Positions 44,704 to 53,283 are shown, numbered from the stretch's first letter. The stretch is 64,000 nt of DNA from Bacillus sp. HNG (GCF_003400205.1 NZ_QUQV01000013.1:28384-92383), one strand, 5' to 3'. Numbers and translations are program-made. The notes: generated by a model from the sequence alone, not told the origin.

Positions 44704-45195
44704 ATGAATTCAGACGAAAGAACGAAAGTGTTATTTTTAACTGAAGCAGAATACCAACCAGAATGTTTCTCCAACTATGTGAACCATATCAACCCAGAGG
44801 ATATCATCATCTTGAATAGCAATGGTCGAGAAGTGTTGCATCCTTTCGGCGAGATTATGAGAGAGATCATCATTACTGTTTACCAAGAAAAAATTAAAGA
44901 AGTTTATGTTGTTGGGGACAAGGGGACAGATACATCGCTCTTGGGCCAATGGACCTGTCCCTCTGTCCCTCAGGATAAACTTGAAACACTCGAGTATCTT
45001 TTCAAGAATTGTAAGCCGGAATTCCCTGGGGTGAATTTGCGAGAGTGGCTGGAAGGAAACAAGTCAGCAACAGATTATGTACAAAAAAATGCTGATACAA
45101 TCCGGAATCATCCACTCGTGCCGGATGATGTAGTTATTCGCGGGTTCTTTATTAACACGGGAACTGAAGAAAAGATTGAAGAAATGGTGTTTTGA
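44704..45195 (+). CDS. ybcF: Carbonic-anhydrase-like protein (YbcF-like) with an embedded repeat
   Basis: A 163-residue protein with the general shape of a short beta-carbonic anhydrase: TKVLFLTEAEYQPECFSNY, IIILNSNGREVLHPFGEIMREII, KEVYVVGDKGTD. The expected ligands are not intact: no C-x-D-x-R at the first strand, and the VVGH..CG motif is replaced by VVGDKGTD. Residues roughly 71-89 (GDKGTDTSLLGQWTCPSVP) are coded by a GGGGACA inverted repeat at 44914-44970 that stays in frame. ATG 44704 follows GGGGTGA. It is likely an accessory of the DAB system; enzyme activity is doubtful. Confidence 0.7.
   Translation: MNSDERTKVLFLTEAEYQPECFSNYVNHINPEDIIILNSNGREVLHPFGEIMREIIITVYQEKIKEVYVVGDKGTDTSLLGQWTCPSVPQDKLETLEYLFKNCKPEFPGVNLREWLEGNKSATDYVQKNADTIRNHPLVPDDVVIRGFFINTGTEEKIEEMVF
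44914..44970. repeat. GGGGACA/TGTCCC inverted repeat inside ybcF
   Basis: GGGGACA-A-GGGGACAG (44914-44929) and CTGTCCC-T-CTGTCCCT (44955-44970) form a double-headed inverted repeat around 25 bases. Related pieces occur at 33572, 46784, 56157 and 59768. Confidence 0.7.
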
Positions 45196-45254
45196 AGGTG
45201 AGAAAGAGGCATGCGATTGGGTGAAAATAGGAAAACTATAACCGACAAAGAAAC

Positions 45255-45292
45255 AAAAGAAGCAAGGGGCAACACCCCTTGCTTCCTCTTTT
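45255..45292. terminator. Bidirectional terminator between ybcF and the serA-like gene
   Basis: GAAGCAAGGGG (45259-45269) pairs with CCCCTTGCTTC (45275-45285), with A-rich and T-rich flanks on both sides. It serves both converging genes. Confidence 0.85.
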
Positions 45293-45295
45293 ATC

Positions 45296-46495
45296 TTAAA
45301 TCACTCGTGCTGAAATAATTCCGGTAATTTGCTTGATTTTTTCTAGTAAACTAGGAACGATATCTCCGTTTACTTCATTGTCAATGTCGATCATTGTATA
45401 TGCGTATTCTCCGCGGCTTCTGTTTACCATGTCAGCGATGTTTAGTTCATAGTTTGAGATAGCTGATGTGATTTGACCAACCATGTTAGGTACATTTTTA
45501 TGGAAAGCCGTTACACGTGTTTTCCCTGTATAAGGGAGAGAAGCGTTTGGAAAGTTTACTGAGTTTTTAATATTACCTGTCTCCAAGAATTCCTTAGTCT
45601 GACGAGCTGCCATAATTGCACAATTTTCCTCAGACTCATTTGTTGAAGCTCCAAGATGTGGTGTGCAAATGGTATTCTTCATTTTTAACACATTTTCATT
45701 AGGAAAATCGGTCATATACTTTCCGACGATTCCATCTTCAAGTGCAACTGCCATATCGATTTCGTTCACAAGCTCTCCACGTGAGAAATTGATAATGTGA
45801 ACACCTGGCTTCATGATGCTGAATGCTTCTTTATTAAACATTCCTTTTGTATCGTTTGTTAATGGAACATGTACAGTAATATAGTCAGACTCCGCAAATA
45901 GCTGTTCAAGTGACATTGCACGTTGAACGTTACGTGATAAGTTCCAAGCTGTATCAACAGAGATGAATGGATCAAATCCGATTACATCCATATCTAGATC
46001 AAGCGCATCGTTTGCAACGAGCGCACCGATTGCACCTAAACCAATCACACCTAAAGTTTTCCCTTTAATTTCTTTTCCGACAAATTGTTTTTTTCCTTTT
46101 TCAACGAGTGCCGGTATTTGATCGCCTTTGTCTTCTAATGTTTTTGTCCAAGAGATGCCTGCAAAGACATTACGGGATGTAGCCATTAAAGCCGTTAAAA
46201 CCATTTCTTTTACAGCGTTTGCGTTGGCACCTGGTGTATTAAATACAACAATCCCTTTCTCCGTACATTTTTGGATGGGAATATTGTTTACACCAACACC
46301 TGCACGTGCAATTGCCTTTACATTATCGCCAAGCTCGAGGTCATGCATATTGAAACTGCGAACAACAATCGCATCGGGGTTCTCGCTTTGATCATCGATT
46401 GTAAATTGACCATTTTTGAACACCTTTAATCCACTTTCGGCAATATTATTTAATGTTTTAATCGTTTTTATCTGACTTTCAATAAGTGTGCTCAT
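45296..46495 (-). CDS. serA: D-3-phosphoglycerate dehydrogenase
   Basis: A 399-residue D-2-hydroxyacid dehydrogenase of the serine-pathway type: VVRSFNMHDLELGDNVKAIARAGVGVNNI, VIGLGAIGALVAN (NAD site), NFSRGELVN with catalytic Arg, and CTPHLGASTNES with catalytic His. A C-terminal ACT domain (about 325-399) could bind serine. It oxidises 3-phosphoglycerate for serine synthesis. The start ATG at 46495 has AGAGGT upstream; a longer frame to 46588 includes leader RNA and is rejected. No serC neighbour is seen. A ZTP riboswitch precedes it on the same strand. Confidence 0.9.
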   Translation of the reverse strand: MSTLIESQIKTIKTLNNIAESGLKVFKNGQFTIDDQSENPDAIVVRSFNMHDLELGDNVKAIARAGVGVNNIPIQKCTEKGIVVFNTPGANANAVKEMVLTALMATSRNVFAGISWTKTLEDKGDQIPALVEKGKKQFVGKEIKGKTLGVIGLGAIGALVANDALDLDMDVIGFDPFISVDTAWNLSRNVQRAMSLEQLFAESDYITVHVPLTNDTKGMFNKEAFSIMKPGVHIINFSRGELVNEIDMAVALEDGIVGKYMTDFPNENVLKMKNTICTPHLGASTNESEENCAIMAARQTKEFLETGNIKNSVNFPNASLPYTGKTRVTAFHKNVPNMVGQITSAISNYELNIADMVNRSRGEYAYTMIDIDNEVNGDIVPSLLEKIKQITGIISARVI

Positions 46496-46602
46496 CTCGT
46501 TTACCTCTTTCCTGAACATAGATTTTAAGTATAGAAAACTTATACAAATTAATGAGGTCTGGATCTGTTTAGAATTGGTAAAAATCACACAATCCTATAA
46601 AT

Positions 46603-46710
46603 AACAGAAAGAGGCAAGGGGACTTTCCCTTACCTCTGCCCAGGCGAACGGCTCCGACACCATATGCTCCCTCGCGGTTTTCCGCGTGCGCCAGTCACAT
46701 ATAGCCTCTT
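46603..46710 (-). ncRNA. ZTP (pfl) riboswitch with terminator
   Basis: On the minus strand, from about 46706, the sequence has GTGACTGGCG, a hairpin CGCGG/CCGCG, GAGGGAGC, and then GCCGTTCGCCTGGGCA at 46637-46652; these are the conserved parts of the ZTP/ZMP-sensing pfl aptamer. Directly after it GAGGTAAGGG and CCCTTGCCTC (46611-46636) form a terminator with a T-rich tail. The serA start is about 110 bases downstream. ZMP accumulates when 10-formyl-tetrahydrofolate is short, so serine synthesis for one-carbon units would be raised. Confidence 0.85.
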
Positions 46711-46783
46711 TGATTTGTTAGTATGATACCAAGTTTTTTGATAAATTTCAAGTTTTAATTAATTTAAATTTTAGGACGATGAA

Positions 46784-46800
46784 GGTGTCCTCTGTCCCTT
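46784..46800. repeat. Fragment of the GGGACA/TGTCCC repeat family
   Basis: GGTGTCCTCTGTCCCTT, matching one arm of the element at 44914. It abuts the 3' end of the lipoprotein gene. Confidence 0.35.
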
Positions 46801-46803
46801 CAT

Positions 46804-47724
46804 TTATTCCTTTTCATATGGAAATGTTCGCCCCGTTTCCAAATCGAATAATTGAATTTTTCCGTTCTTAAAGGATTGCAAGTCCATTTTCATTGTAGGT
46901 CTTGGTGATTCTGTCAAACTACCGTTCTTATAAACTTCGTCGTTGGTGAAATGGATTGTATGCGTAAGGAATTCGTATTTCCAAGTACCTTTCATAACAT
47001 TACTTTGATCCGGATATTCACCGTTTCCGTATCCTTCGTAAGAGCCATCCTCATTTAAAACAATCGAAATGGTAAGGGTCCCATCTTCTTTCCTAGTGCC
47101 CCATTTTCCGCTAAGTTCCTTACCATCCTCGGATACATGTAAGAGAACGCTGTCCCGGTCAATGCCGGCGTTTTTATCTAATGCCTTTAAATCAGCTGAG
47201 GTGATGGTACCATCTCCAACAGGGATATCATAGGTAAGTGAGAGCAGTGCGTTTGCGTGATTTAACAATTGTTCCCCTTTTAATGAATTTTCATAGACAT
47301 CTTTCACTAAGCTCAAGTCTTTCTTCTCTAATCCTTTTTGAAAACCTTTTAGGTAGATCTGAAATTCGTTCATTGAATCCTTATAATAGTTATCAACCTT
47401 TTCATAAGATGAAGGTGGGGTTAAGGCAAGAACTTTGTTTGATAAATTTTGCATGTTATTTACCTTTTCAATTAACCAATTATGCATTTCATCATCAACC
47501 GTTTTTGTTTCCATTAATTTTGTCAGCATTTCGGTTAATTCTTTGTAAAACTCCTGGGATGTTTCTGAAACAGTAACCTCATATTCTTCTTCCGTTAATG
47601 GTTCTGACTTTTCAATTTTGGGTGATTTTGTTTTACCTTGGCTTGAGCCCTCAAGTGCCTGACATCCTACTAATGATAGTATAAGTGCAGATAAAATAAT
47701 TGATCGTACCATTTTTAGTTTCAT
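46804..47724 (-). CDS. Putative lipoprotein of unknown function (DUF3994-like)
   Basis: A 306-residue protein with a lipoprotein signal: MKLKMVRSIILSALILSLVG followed by Cys21, then a Ser/Lys-rich linker. Residues about 45-165 are charged and helical; the C-terminal part (SGKWGTRKEDGTLTISIV, GSYEGYGNGEYP, MKGTWKYE, TIHFTND) looks like a small beta-barrel of the kind seen in DUF3994 proteins of Bacillus; that link is from memory and weak. The ATG at 47724 is seven bases from GGAGG. It should be anchored on the outer face of the membrane. It has no clear link to neighbours. Confidence 0.65.
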   Translation of the reverse strand: MKLKMVRSIILSALILSLVGCQALEGSSQGKTKSPKIEKSEPLTEEEYEVTVSETSQEFYKELTEMLTKLMETKTVDDEMHNWLIEKVNNMQNLSNKVLALTPPSSYEKVDNYYKDSMNEFQIYLKGFQKGLEKKDLSLVKDVYENSLKGEQLLNHANALLSLTYDIPVGDGTITSADLKALDKNAGIDRDSVLLHVSEDGKELSGKWGTRKEDGTLTISIVLNEDGSYEGYGNGEYPDQSNVMKGTWKYEFLTHTIHFTNDEVYKNGSLTESPRPTMKMDLQSFKNGKIQLFDLETGRTFPYEKE

Positions 47725-47962
47725 ATACATTCCTCCATTGCTTAATCATAGTATGTTAGATAGTTGGATAAAATAGGAGTTTGTTACTATTTTCCATAAA
47801 TATTCCAAATGTATATGTAACGAAATTGGGCGAAAAGACCTTTTAAGTTGCTTTAAATAGTACTTTTATAACTATCAGGAAATCCTTCAATTCTGGTAAT
47901 ATATAGAAATAAACTATAGGCTGTACTTTTTTATTAATCGAAAGGTTAAGGGGTATTTGATA

Positions 47963-49036
47963 TTGGGAACAATAAAGATTAATGTATCAACAGTCCAGCT
48001 TGCTATACCCTCATTGCAAAGAGATTCTAATAAGGTATCTACAATTAAGGGTAGTGTAAGGGGATTAAAATCAGGTATTGATTATAGGATCCAAAGCCGT
48101 CGAGGGATTGGAGTAAGTTTAAATCAGGTGGTTAGCTCTTTAAATGAATTAGAATTAAAGATAAAGGATCTTGAGAGATTTATCCATAATTCAGTCCAAC
48201 TATATCAAAATGCAGAAAGAATAATAGATAATAAATCTCGTTCGTTAGAATCCGTTCGTTCCAAAACGGCTTTATCTTTAGGGTTTATTAAAGGATATGA
48301 CCCTTTTAAAAATCCTAAAGGTACGATGGGTGCCGCTAAGATGGTCCATAAGGATACGACTACACGTTCCATCGCTGAAAATTTGAGAAACGTACTTGAC
48401 CTTGGTCAAGCTGCATTAAATTATGTTGGGAATGAAGCAAATGAAAGATTAGAAGACATTGAATCTGGATGGAAAGAAGCAACAAGTAGAATCGATAAAA
48501 AACGCAAGCAAATGATAGATGACTACGAATTTGTAAAAGATAATAAAAAGGATATCTTTAACCTTTTATTAGAAACTGGCGTCAGAGAAGGTCTCGACAT
48601 GACAAGCACAGGTAGGGCATTCAGGGAAAAGTACGAATATCTTCATTATGAGCAGAGGGACAAATTGAATGAGCCTCATCCAACTTATAAAGAAGTAAGG
48701 AATCCTAGACTTGGTTGGATTGAACTCCCCGAAAGTATGTCAGTCTTTCATGACGATAATAAAGGAGAACCTGAAAAGAAATTTATCCATCCAGATGGCA
48801 GAGAAGCTGTATTTGACGGAGATACACTTAAACCCGTTACCGATGCACGTTATAAGGGAACGTATAATTATATTAATCCAACCCTGATGCCTGAAGGATT
48901 TCCAAATAGTAAGCAAGATATATTGGATTGGGTAGAGTACGGTAAAACGGGGTTAGGTCATGTTGTTACGGATGTGATACCGTACTATATGGTAGGACAA
49001 AAGAATGAAAGAGATCAGCAGAGATTTCAAGACTAG
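47963..49036 (+). CDS. Probable type VII secretion substrate, polymorphic toxin
   Basis: A 357-residue protein. The first 110 residues form a long helical hairpin (LKSGIDYRIQSRRGIGVSL, ELELKIKDLERFIHNSVQLYQ) like the WXG/LXG-type N-domains of T7SS substrates; there is no signal peptide. A helical middle (about 120-215) follows. The C-terminal 100 residues (KKFIHPDGREAVFDGDTL, DARYKGTYNYINPTLMPEG, HVVTDVIPYYMVGQ) resemble the tip domains of polymorphic toxins such as Ntox44; that is a tentative match. TTG 47963 is 9 bases from AAGGGG; TTG 47957 is closer. No WXG100-type partner gene precedes it. Confidence 0.65.
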   Translation: MGTIKINVSTVQLAIPSLQRDSNKVSTIKGSVRGLKSGIDYRIQSRRGIGVSLNQVVSSLNELELKIKDLERFIHNSVQLYQNAERIIDNKSRSLESVRSKTALSLGFIKGYDPFKNPKGTMGAAKMVHKDTTTRSIAENLRNVLDLGQAALNYVGNEANERLEDIESGWKEATSRIDKKRKQMIDDYEFVKDNKKDIFNLLLETGVREGLDMTSTGRAFREKYEYLHYEQRDKLNEPHPTYKEVRNPRLGWIELPESMSVFHDDNKGEPEKKFIHPDGREAVFDGDTLKPVTDARYKGTYNYINPTLMPEGFPNSKQDILDWVEYGKTGLGHVVTDVIPYYMVGQKNERDQQRFQD

Positions 49037-49051
49037 ATAGAGGTGTAAAAA

Positions 49052-49621
49052 ATGCTAAAGAGGTTACTAAAAATAGTGAGCATTGGGATTCTTGTAAGTA
49101 GTCTTATAGGCTGTGAAACAGCAACGATTATTGACTTATATCATGCCGAAACTGAAGAAATACCTATAAATGAAGAAGCTTTTATGGATTCTGCAAATAA
49201 TCCTTACATTGTAGGGGGGGTATTTTTTAATCCGTATATGGTACAATCAACGTTTGGTAGTTCTGACACAGAGTATTTTAGATATTCCTTATACTTAAAT
49301 GCATATAAAAAAGCTGACAATCCAAGTCAGGCAGTCATAAATCATATAAAAATTGTTGGTAAAAAGGATGTTATCTTCAAAGAAATTATTAAAGATTTGT
49401 CTATTCCCTTACAATTCTCTGACGATGAGCATTTCCCACCTTTCAAATCAAGTGACAGTCTACTCGTCGAGGAGACTAACAATTATAATATGGAATTAAC
49501 AAAAAATAGTGTAATAACAGTAATTATCAATGTAACTGTAGAAGAGAATGGGGAAAAGGTTACCAAGGACTTAACATATGATTTTGTGACAAGATTTCGA
49601 ACCTATGCTGTCACAAGATAA
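49052..49621 (+). CDS. Immunity-like lipoprotein, copy 1
   Basis: A 189-residue lipoprotein: MLKRLLKIVSIGILVSSLIG then Cys21. The body alternates beta strands (YIVGGVFFNPYMVQ, FRYSLYLNAYKK, INHIKIVGKKDVIFKEI, NSVITVIINVTVEENGEKVTKDLTYDF). I do not know the family. It starts 15 bases after the toxin-like gene and is followed by a close paralogue, a layout typical of immunity proteins for secreted toxins. Surface anchoring would suit protection against a toxin acting outside the cell or in the wall. The role is inferred from position. Confidence 0.6.
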   Translation: MLKRLLKIVSIGILVSSLIGCETATIIDLYHAETEEIPINEEAFMDSANNPYIVGGVFFNPYMVQSTFGSSDTEYFRYSLYLNAYKKADNPSQAVINHIKIVGKKDVIFKEIIKDLSIPLQFSDDEHFPPFKSSDSLLVEETNNYNMELTKNSVITVIINVTVEENGEKVTKDLTYDFVTRFRTYAVTR

Positions 49622-49695
49622 AAAAGTCATGTAATGAGGTCTAATAGGGAATTATTAGAGGTCCACCTCTCATCACTAGATAAAGGTGTAGAAAA

Positions 49696-50253
49696 ATGCT
49701 AAAAAGGTTACTAAAAATAGTAAGCATCGTTGTTCTTTTCAGTAGTCTTATAGGATGTGAAACAGCAACGATTATTGATTTATATCATGCCAAAACGGAA
49801 AAGTTAAAAATGACTGATGACGTTTTAAAGGATTCGGCATATGAGCCCTATATTGTAGGGGGAATATTCTTTAAGCCATATATGACACATGAGTCTGAAA
49901 CAGGGTATCCTGGGTATTCCTTAAGACTTAATGCGTATAGAAAAATTGAAAATTCAAATCCAGTAATCTTAAATCATATAAAAATTATTGGAAAAAAAGA
50001 TGTAGTCTTTAAAGAGATTAATCAGGAATTAACCATTCCTTTAGATTTTTCCGATGATGAGAACTATCCATCCTTCCAATCAAGTAAGAATCGCCTTATT
50101 GAAGAAACTAATAATTACAATATGGAATTAACGGAAGGTAGTGTGATTACTGTTGTAATCAGTGTAACTGTAGATGTGAATGGGGAAAGTGTTACGAAGG
50201 ATTTAACCTATGATTTTACGACAAGATTTAGAACGTATGCTGTCACAAGATAA
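49696..50253 (+). CDS. Immunity-like lipoprotein, copy 2
   Basis: A 185-residue paralogue of the preceding gene with the same signal (MLKRLLKIVSIVVLFSSLIG, Cys21), the same CETATIIDLYHA start of the mature chain and the same DLTYDF.TRFRTYAVTR end. It differs mainly in the middle. The duplicated block includes the upstream ribosome-site region (CTAGATAAAGGTGTAG before copy 2, CTAGATAGAGGTGTAA before copy 1). The 74-base spacer holds no gene. Diverged tandem copies suggest selection against different toxin variants. Confidence 0.6.
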   Translation: MLKRLLKIVSIVVLFSSLIGCETATIIDLYHAKTEKLKMTDDVLKDSAYEPYIVGGIFFKPYMTHESETGYPGYSLRLNAYRKIENSNPVILNHIKIIGKKDVVFKEINQELTIPLDFSDDENYPSFQSSKNRLIEETNNYNMELTEGSVITVVISVTVDVNGESVTKDLTYDFTTRFRTYAVTR

Positions 50254-50276
50254 AAAAGCTGTGAATGGGGTGAAAT

Positions 50277-51065
50277 ATGGATTCATTAGAAGTTTTCCTC
50301 TCATCAAAGGAAATATATTTTTTAAGTGAGTTATTAGGAATAGAGGTTATTATTGGGTTGAAAGACCCTTATGAAGGTTTTACAGAAAGTGAAATACAAG
50401 AGGATTGGCTCAAAATAAAAGATGGTTTAGTAGAGCGAGAGATAATCTTTGAGAGGGAAACCTACCAAATAGAGCGTAAACACGCCATTTTAATAAATGC
50501 CATGAGACCTGAGTCTATTTGTTGTTGGTTTAGTCTAATTGAAGGAAATCAACAAGTGAGTTCCCATTATTACTTCACACCCAAACTAGTCGTAAAGAAA
50601 TCGATAGATTCGAATAATAATTTATTTAAAATAGAATTAGTTGGAACACCTAAAGAGGCGCTAGAAGAAATAATCAATCGATTTTCTATCTCATCTTCAA
50701 AAGTAGGTTCGGTAAACTCATATATACCAAGGAGTGTCTTTGAGAATATTTTAGCTTTAAAGGAAAAACCGGATTTTGATAGATATGTAATGACTAACTT
50801 GAATTCCGAAGAAAAAATACTAGAGGAGTTTATTACTAGTATTAAAACATTTCAAAAAGCTGGCCAATTTGAAATTATGACATGGGTTGATCACGAACAA
50901 AAGTGGGATCATGAGGATCTACATTTTATTCAAGGAGAAAACGGTGTATGGCTAACGGTACCCGAAATGGTTGATAGGGTGGAACTTGTACATATCAAAC
51001 CTACTACATTAGGGGAATTTGAAGGCCAGCTTAAAAAGATGATAATTGGAAGATTAAAGGAGTAA
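50277..51065 (+). CDS. Unknown protein in the toxin locus, 262 residues
   Basis: I do not recognise this protein. It starts MDSLEVFLSSKEIYFLSELLG and has no signal peptide, membrane helix or conserved Cys cluster. Alternating strands and helices (AILINAMRPESICCWFSLIEG, HYYFTPKLVVKKSID, FEIMTWVDHEQKWDHEDLHFIQGENGVWLTVPEM) give it an overall look like secretion-associated adaptor proteins of the EspG kind, but this is only a guess. It follows copy 2 by 23 bases and ends with a terminator, so it belongs to the toxin unit and may be a chaperone or a cytosolic immunity protein. Confidence 0.5.
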   Translation: MDSLEVFLSSKEIYFLSELLGIEVIIGLKDPYEGFTESEIQEDWLKIKDGLVEREIIFERETYQIERKHAILINAMRPESICCWFSLIEGNQQVSSHYYFTPKLVVKKSIDSNNNLFKIELVGTPKEALEEIINRFSISSSKVGSVNSYIPRSVFENILALKEKPDFDRYVMTNLNSEEKILEEFITSIKTFQKAGQFEIMTWVDHEQKWDHEDLHFIQGENGVWLTVPEMVDRVELVHIKPTTLGEFEGQLKKMIIGRLKE

Positions 51066-51120
51066 ATGTATCTGTCGAGGTTCTTTTTTTGTGTTTCGAT
51101 CCTGTCTCTTTTATCTAGAT

Positions 51121-51157
51121 AAAAAATCTCCTCAAGGAAAATTCTTGAGGAGATTTT
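51121..51157. terminator. Bidirectional terminator between toxin locus and M20 peptidase gene
   Basis: AATCTCCTCAAG (51125-51136) pairs with CTTGAGGAGATT (51144-51155), with A and T runs outside. It serves both convergent units. Confidence 0.85.
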
Positions 51158-51159
51158 GC

Positions 51160-52365
51160 TTACTTCGTTTCTTCAGCTGCTTTTCTTTGTTTGAACTCGT
51201 CTTTGATTTCTTCAAGCAGTTGCGCATGTGTAATCAAGCGTAACGCGGTGAGGCCAAGTGCTTTCGCGCCAGTGATTAAAGCTTGGTCGCCTCGTTCAGA
51301 TGCTGCTGCTTCTCTAAATGGCACAGTATGTGGGACAAGGTCATCTGCTCCAATTTTAATATAAGGATGAATGGTTGGCACGACTTGGCTGATGTTGCCG
51401 GCATCTGTGGAACCAATTCCTTCTCTTTCGTCCGCGACGTTTTCTCCCAACTCTTCAATGATTCCTTTGAATACCGCGTTGAACGCATCGTTTAACAACA
51501 AGTTATCGACTTCGTTCTGAAAGGCAATGACATTGAGCTTTGCACCTGTTGCTAGAGCTGCGCCTTCAGCGATTGCTTTCACTCGCTTGGTAACTTCATT
51601 TAGCCCTGATCTTGTAGCCGCGCGGATAAAGAACCGAGCCTTCGCATAATCAGGAACAATGTTTGGCGCATCGCCGCCATGTGTGATGATGCCGTGAATG
51701 CGTACATCGTCTGTGACATGCTGGCGAAGAGCATTGATACCGTTGAATAGCTGAATGACAGCATCTAGGGCATTAATTCCTTTATGAGGAGCAGCGGCTG
51801 CGTGAGCCGATTTTCCGATGAATTCAAAATCAAGCGGGTCAACAGCTAGGGAAGGAGAGGTAAGACTTGTTTTTCCCTGAGGGTGAATCATCATTGCTGC
51901 ATCGATACCTTCAACCAGTCCATGTTTAACAAAGCTTCCTTTTGCACTTCCATTTGGACCACCTTCTTCAGCTGGTGTTCCAAAAACAACTGCCTCGCCG
52001 CCAGTCTCCGCAAGTACCTTGCTTAATCCAACCGCCGCAGCGACACTCAATGTTCCGATGATATTATGACCGCAAGCATGACCTAAACCAGGCAATGCGT
52101 CATATTCAGCTAAAAAGGCAATGGATGGACCTGGTTTTTCTGATTTGAATCGGGCAACAAAGGCAGTTTCGTGACCAGCTACACCTTTTTCAACGGAAAA
52201 TCCTTCGTCTTCAAGAATCGTTGTTAATTGTTCAGAGGCGAAAAATTCCTCGTTGCCAATCTCTGGGTTTGCGTGGATTTTGTGACTTGTTTCAATATAA
52301 CGTTCTTTATTTTTATCAATATTTGCTGTGATTGCTTCTGTTAAATGAGTGATAACTTGGGGCAT
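51160..52365 (-). CDS. M20-family amidohydrolase/peptidase
   Basis: A 401-residue zinc hydrolase of the M20D type (AbgB/PM20D2-like). The metal sites include GLGHACGHNIIGT and TPAEEGGPNGSAK with the catalytic Glu pair, and a dimerisation domain lies in between (SAHAAAAPHKGINALDAVIQLFNGINALR). Such enzymes cleave amide bonds of N-acyl amino acids or dipeptides. It is last in an operon with the methionine transporter and behind a SAM-I riboswitch, so its substrate may be an acylated or peptide-bound sulfur amino acid. That is inference. Confidence 0.82.
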   Translation of the reverse strand: MPQVITHLTEAITANIDKNKERYIETSHKIHANPEIGNEEFFASEQLTTILEDEGFSVEKGVAGHETAFVARFKSEKPGPSIAFLAEYDALPGLGHACGHNIIGTLSVAAAVGLSKVLAETGGEAVVFGTPAEEGGPNGSAKGSFVKHGLVEGIDAAMMIHPQGKTSLTSPSLAVDPLDFEFIGKSAHAAAAPHKGINALDAVIQLFNGINALRQHVTDDVRIHGIITHGGDAPNIVPDYAKARFFIRAATRSGLNEVTKRVKAIAEGAALATGAKLNVIAFQNEVDNLLLNDAFNAVFKGIIEELGENVADEREGIGSTDAGNISQVVPTIHPYIKIGADDLVPHTVPFREAAASERGDQALITGAKALGLTALRLITHAQLLEEIKDEFKQRKAAEETK

Positions 52366-52425
52366 TATTCTTTCCTCCTTTATTATGTAAAAGAGGGAAA
52401 CTAAGTTTCCCTCAAGGTTTGGTAA

Positions 52426-53265
52426 TTACCAGCCAATATTCTCAAGTGGAACAAAGGTTGGGATTAATGTACCGCCATGTTCTTTATTAATAAAATCAGC
52501 TGTATCATCCTCTTGGAATAGTTCAGCAATTCGATTTAAGGTTTCGTCGTTTTCATCTTCCTTGTTCACCGCGATAATGTTTAGATAGTCAATTGCTGTT
52601 TCGCTTTCATGGAAAATAGAGTCGTTAATCGGGTTCAATCCAGCATCTCTTGCAAATCCATTATTAATAATACCTGCATCTACATCAGGTAGAGCTCTTG
52701 GAATTTGCGCAGGAGCAGTAGGGATTAATTCTAGATTTTTTGGATTTTCAACGATAGCTTCTTCGATAGAACCAAGACCGTCATAATTATCGACTAGTTT
52801 AAGTAGCCCAGCTTCTTGAAGTAATAAAAGGGCTCTACCTTGGTTAGATACATCATTTGGTAAGGCAATTTTCGCACCGTCTTTGATTTCTTTTACATCC
52901 TTTAATTCTTCTGAGTAAATCGCCATTGGAGCAAGATAGGTAGTTGCAATTGGTACAAGATCTAGATTATGCTCTTCAATAAATTGGTCAAAGTAAGCAA
53001 CCGTCTGGAATGAGTTCGCATCTATTTCATGATCAGCAAGTGCTGTGTTTGGGAGAACATAGTCACTAAATGAGACAAGCTCAATTTCAATACCTTCTTT
53101 AGCTGCTTTTTCAGCTACATAATCCCATGTACGTGTGTCAGTACCGGTGATACCAATTTTAACTTTTTTTGTTTCTGATTCTTTACCGCTAGCACTGTTG
53201 TTAGAGCATGCAGCCGTAAAGATGACTAATGTAAGTAAAAGAATGGGTAAAAAGATTTTTTTCAT
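52426..53265 (-). CDS. metQ: Methionine ABC transporter substrate-binding lipoprotein
   Basis: A 279-residue NlpA-type binding protein with a lipoprotein signal ending FTAAC (Cys20), then KVKIGITGTDTRTWDYVAEKAAKEGIEIELV and NTALADHEIDANSFQTVAYFDQF, the MetQ signature. It captures methionine outside the membrane for MetN-MetI. It is preceded by metI with an 18-base gap. Confidence 0.93.
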   Translation of the reverse strand: MKKIFLPILLLTLVIFTAACSNNSASGKESETKKVKIGITGTDTRTWDYVAEKAAKEGIEIELVSFSDYVLPNTALADHEIDANSFQTVAYFDQFIEEHNLDLVPIATTYLAPMAIYSEELKDVKEIKDGAKIALPNDVSNQGRALLLLQEAGLLKLVDNYDGLGSIEEAIVENPKNLELIPTAPAQIPRALPDVDAGIINNGFARDAGLNPINDSIFHESETAIDYLNIIAVNKEDENDETLNRIAELFQEDDTADFINKEHGGTLIPTFVPLENIGW

Positions 53266-53283
53266 GATGTGTTTCCTCCTTGA

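Noticed and set aside
46496..46588. N-terminal extension of the phosphoglycerate dehydrogenase
   Set aside because: It would translate leader RNA just after the ZTP riboswitch terminator; family N-terminus and ribosome site support the start at 46495.
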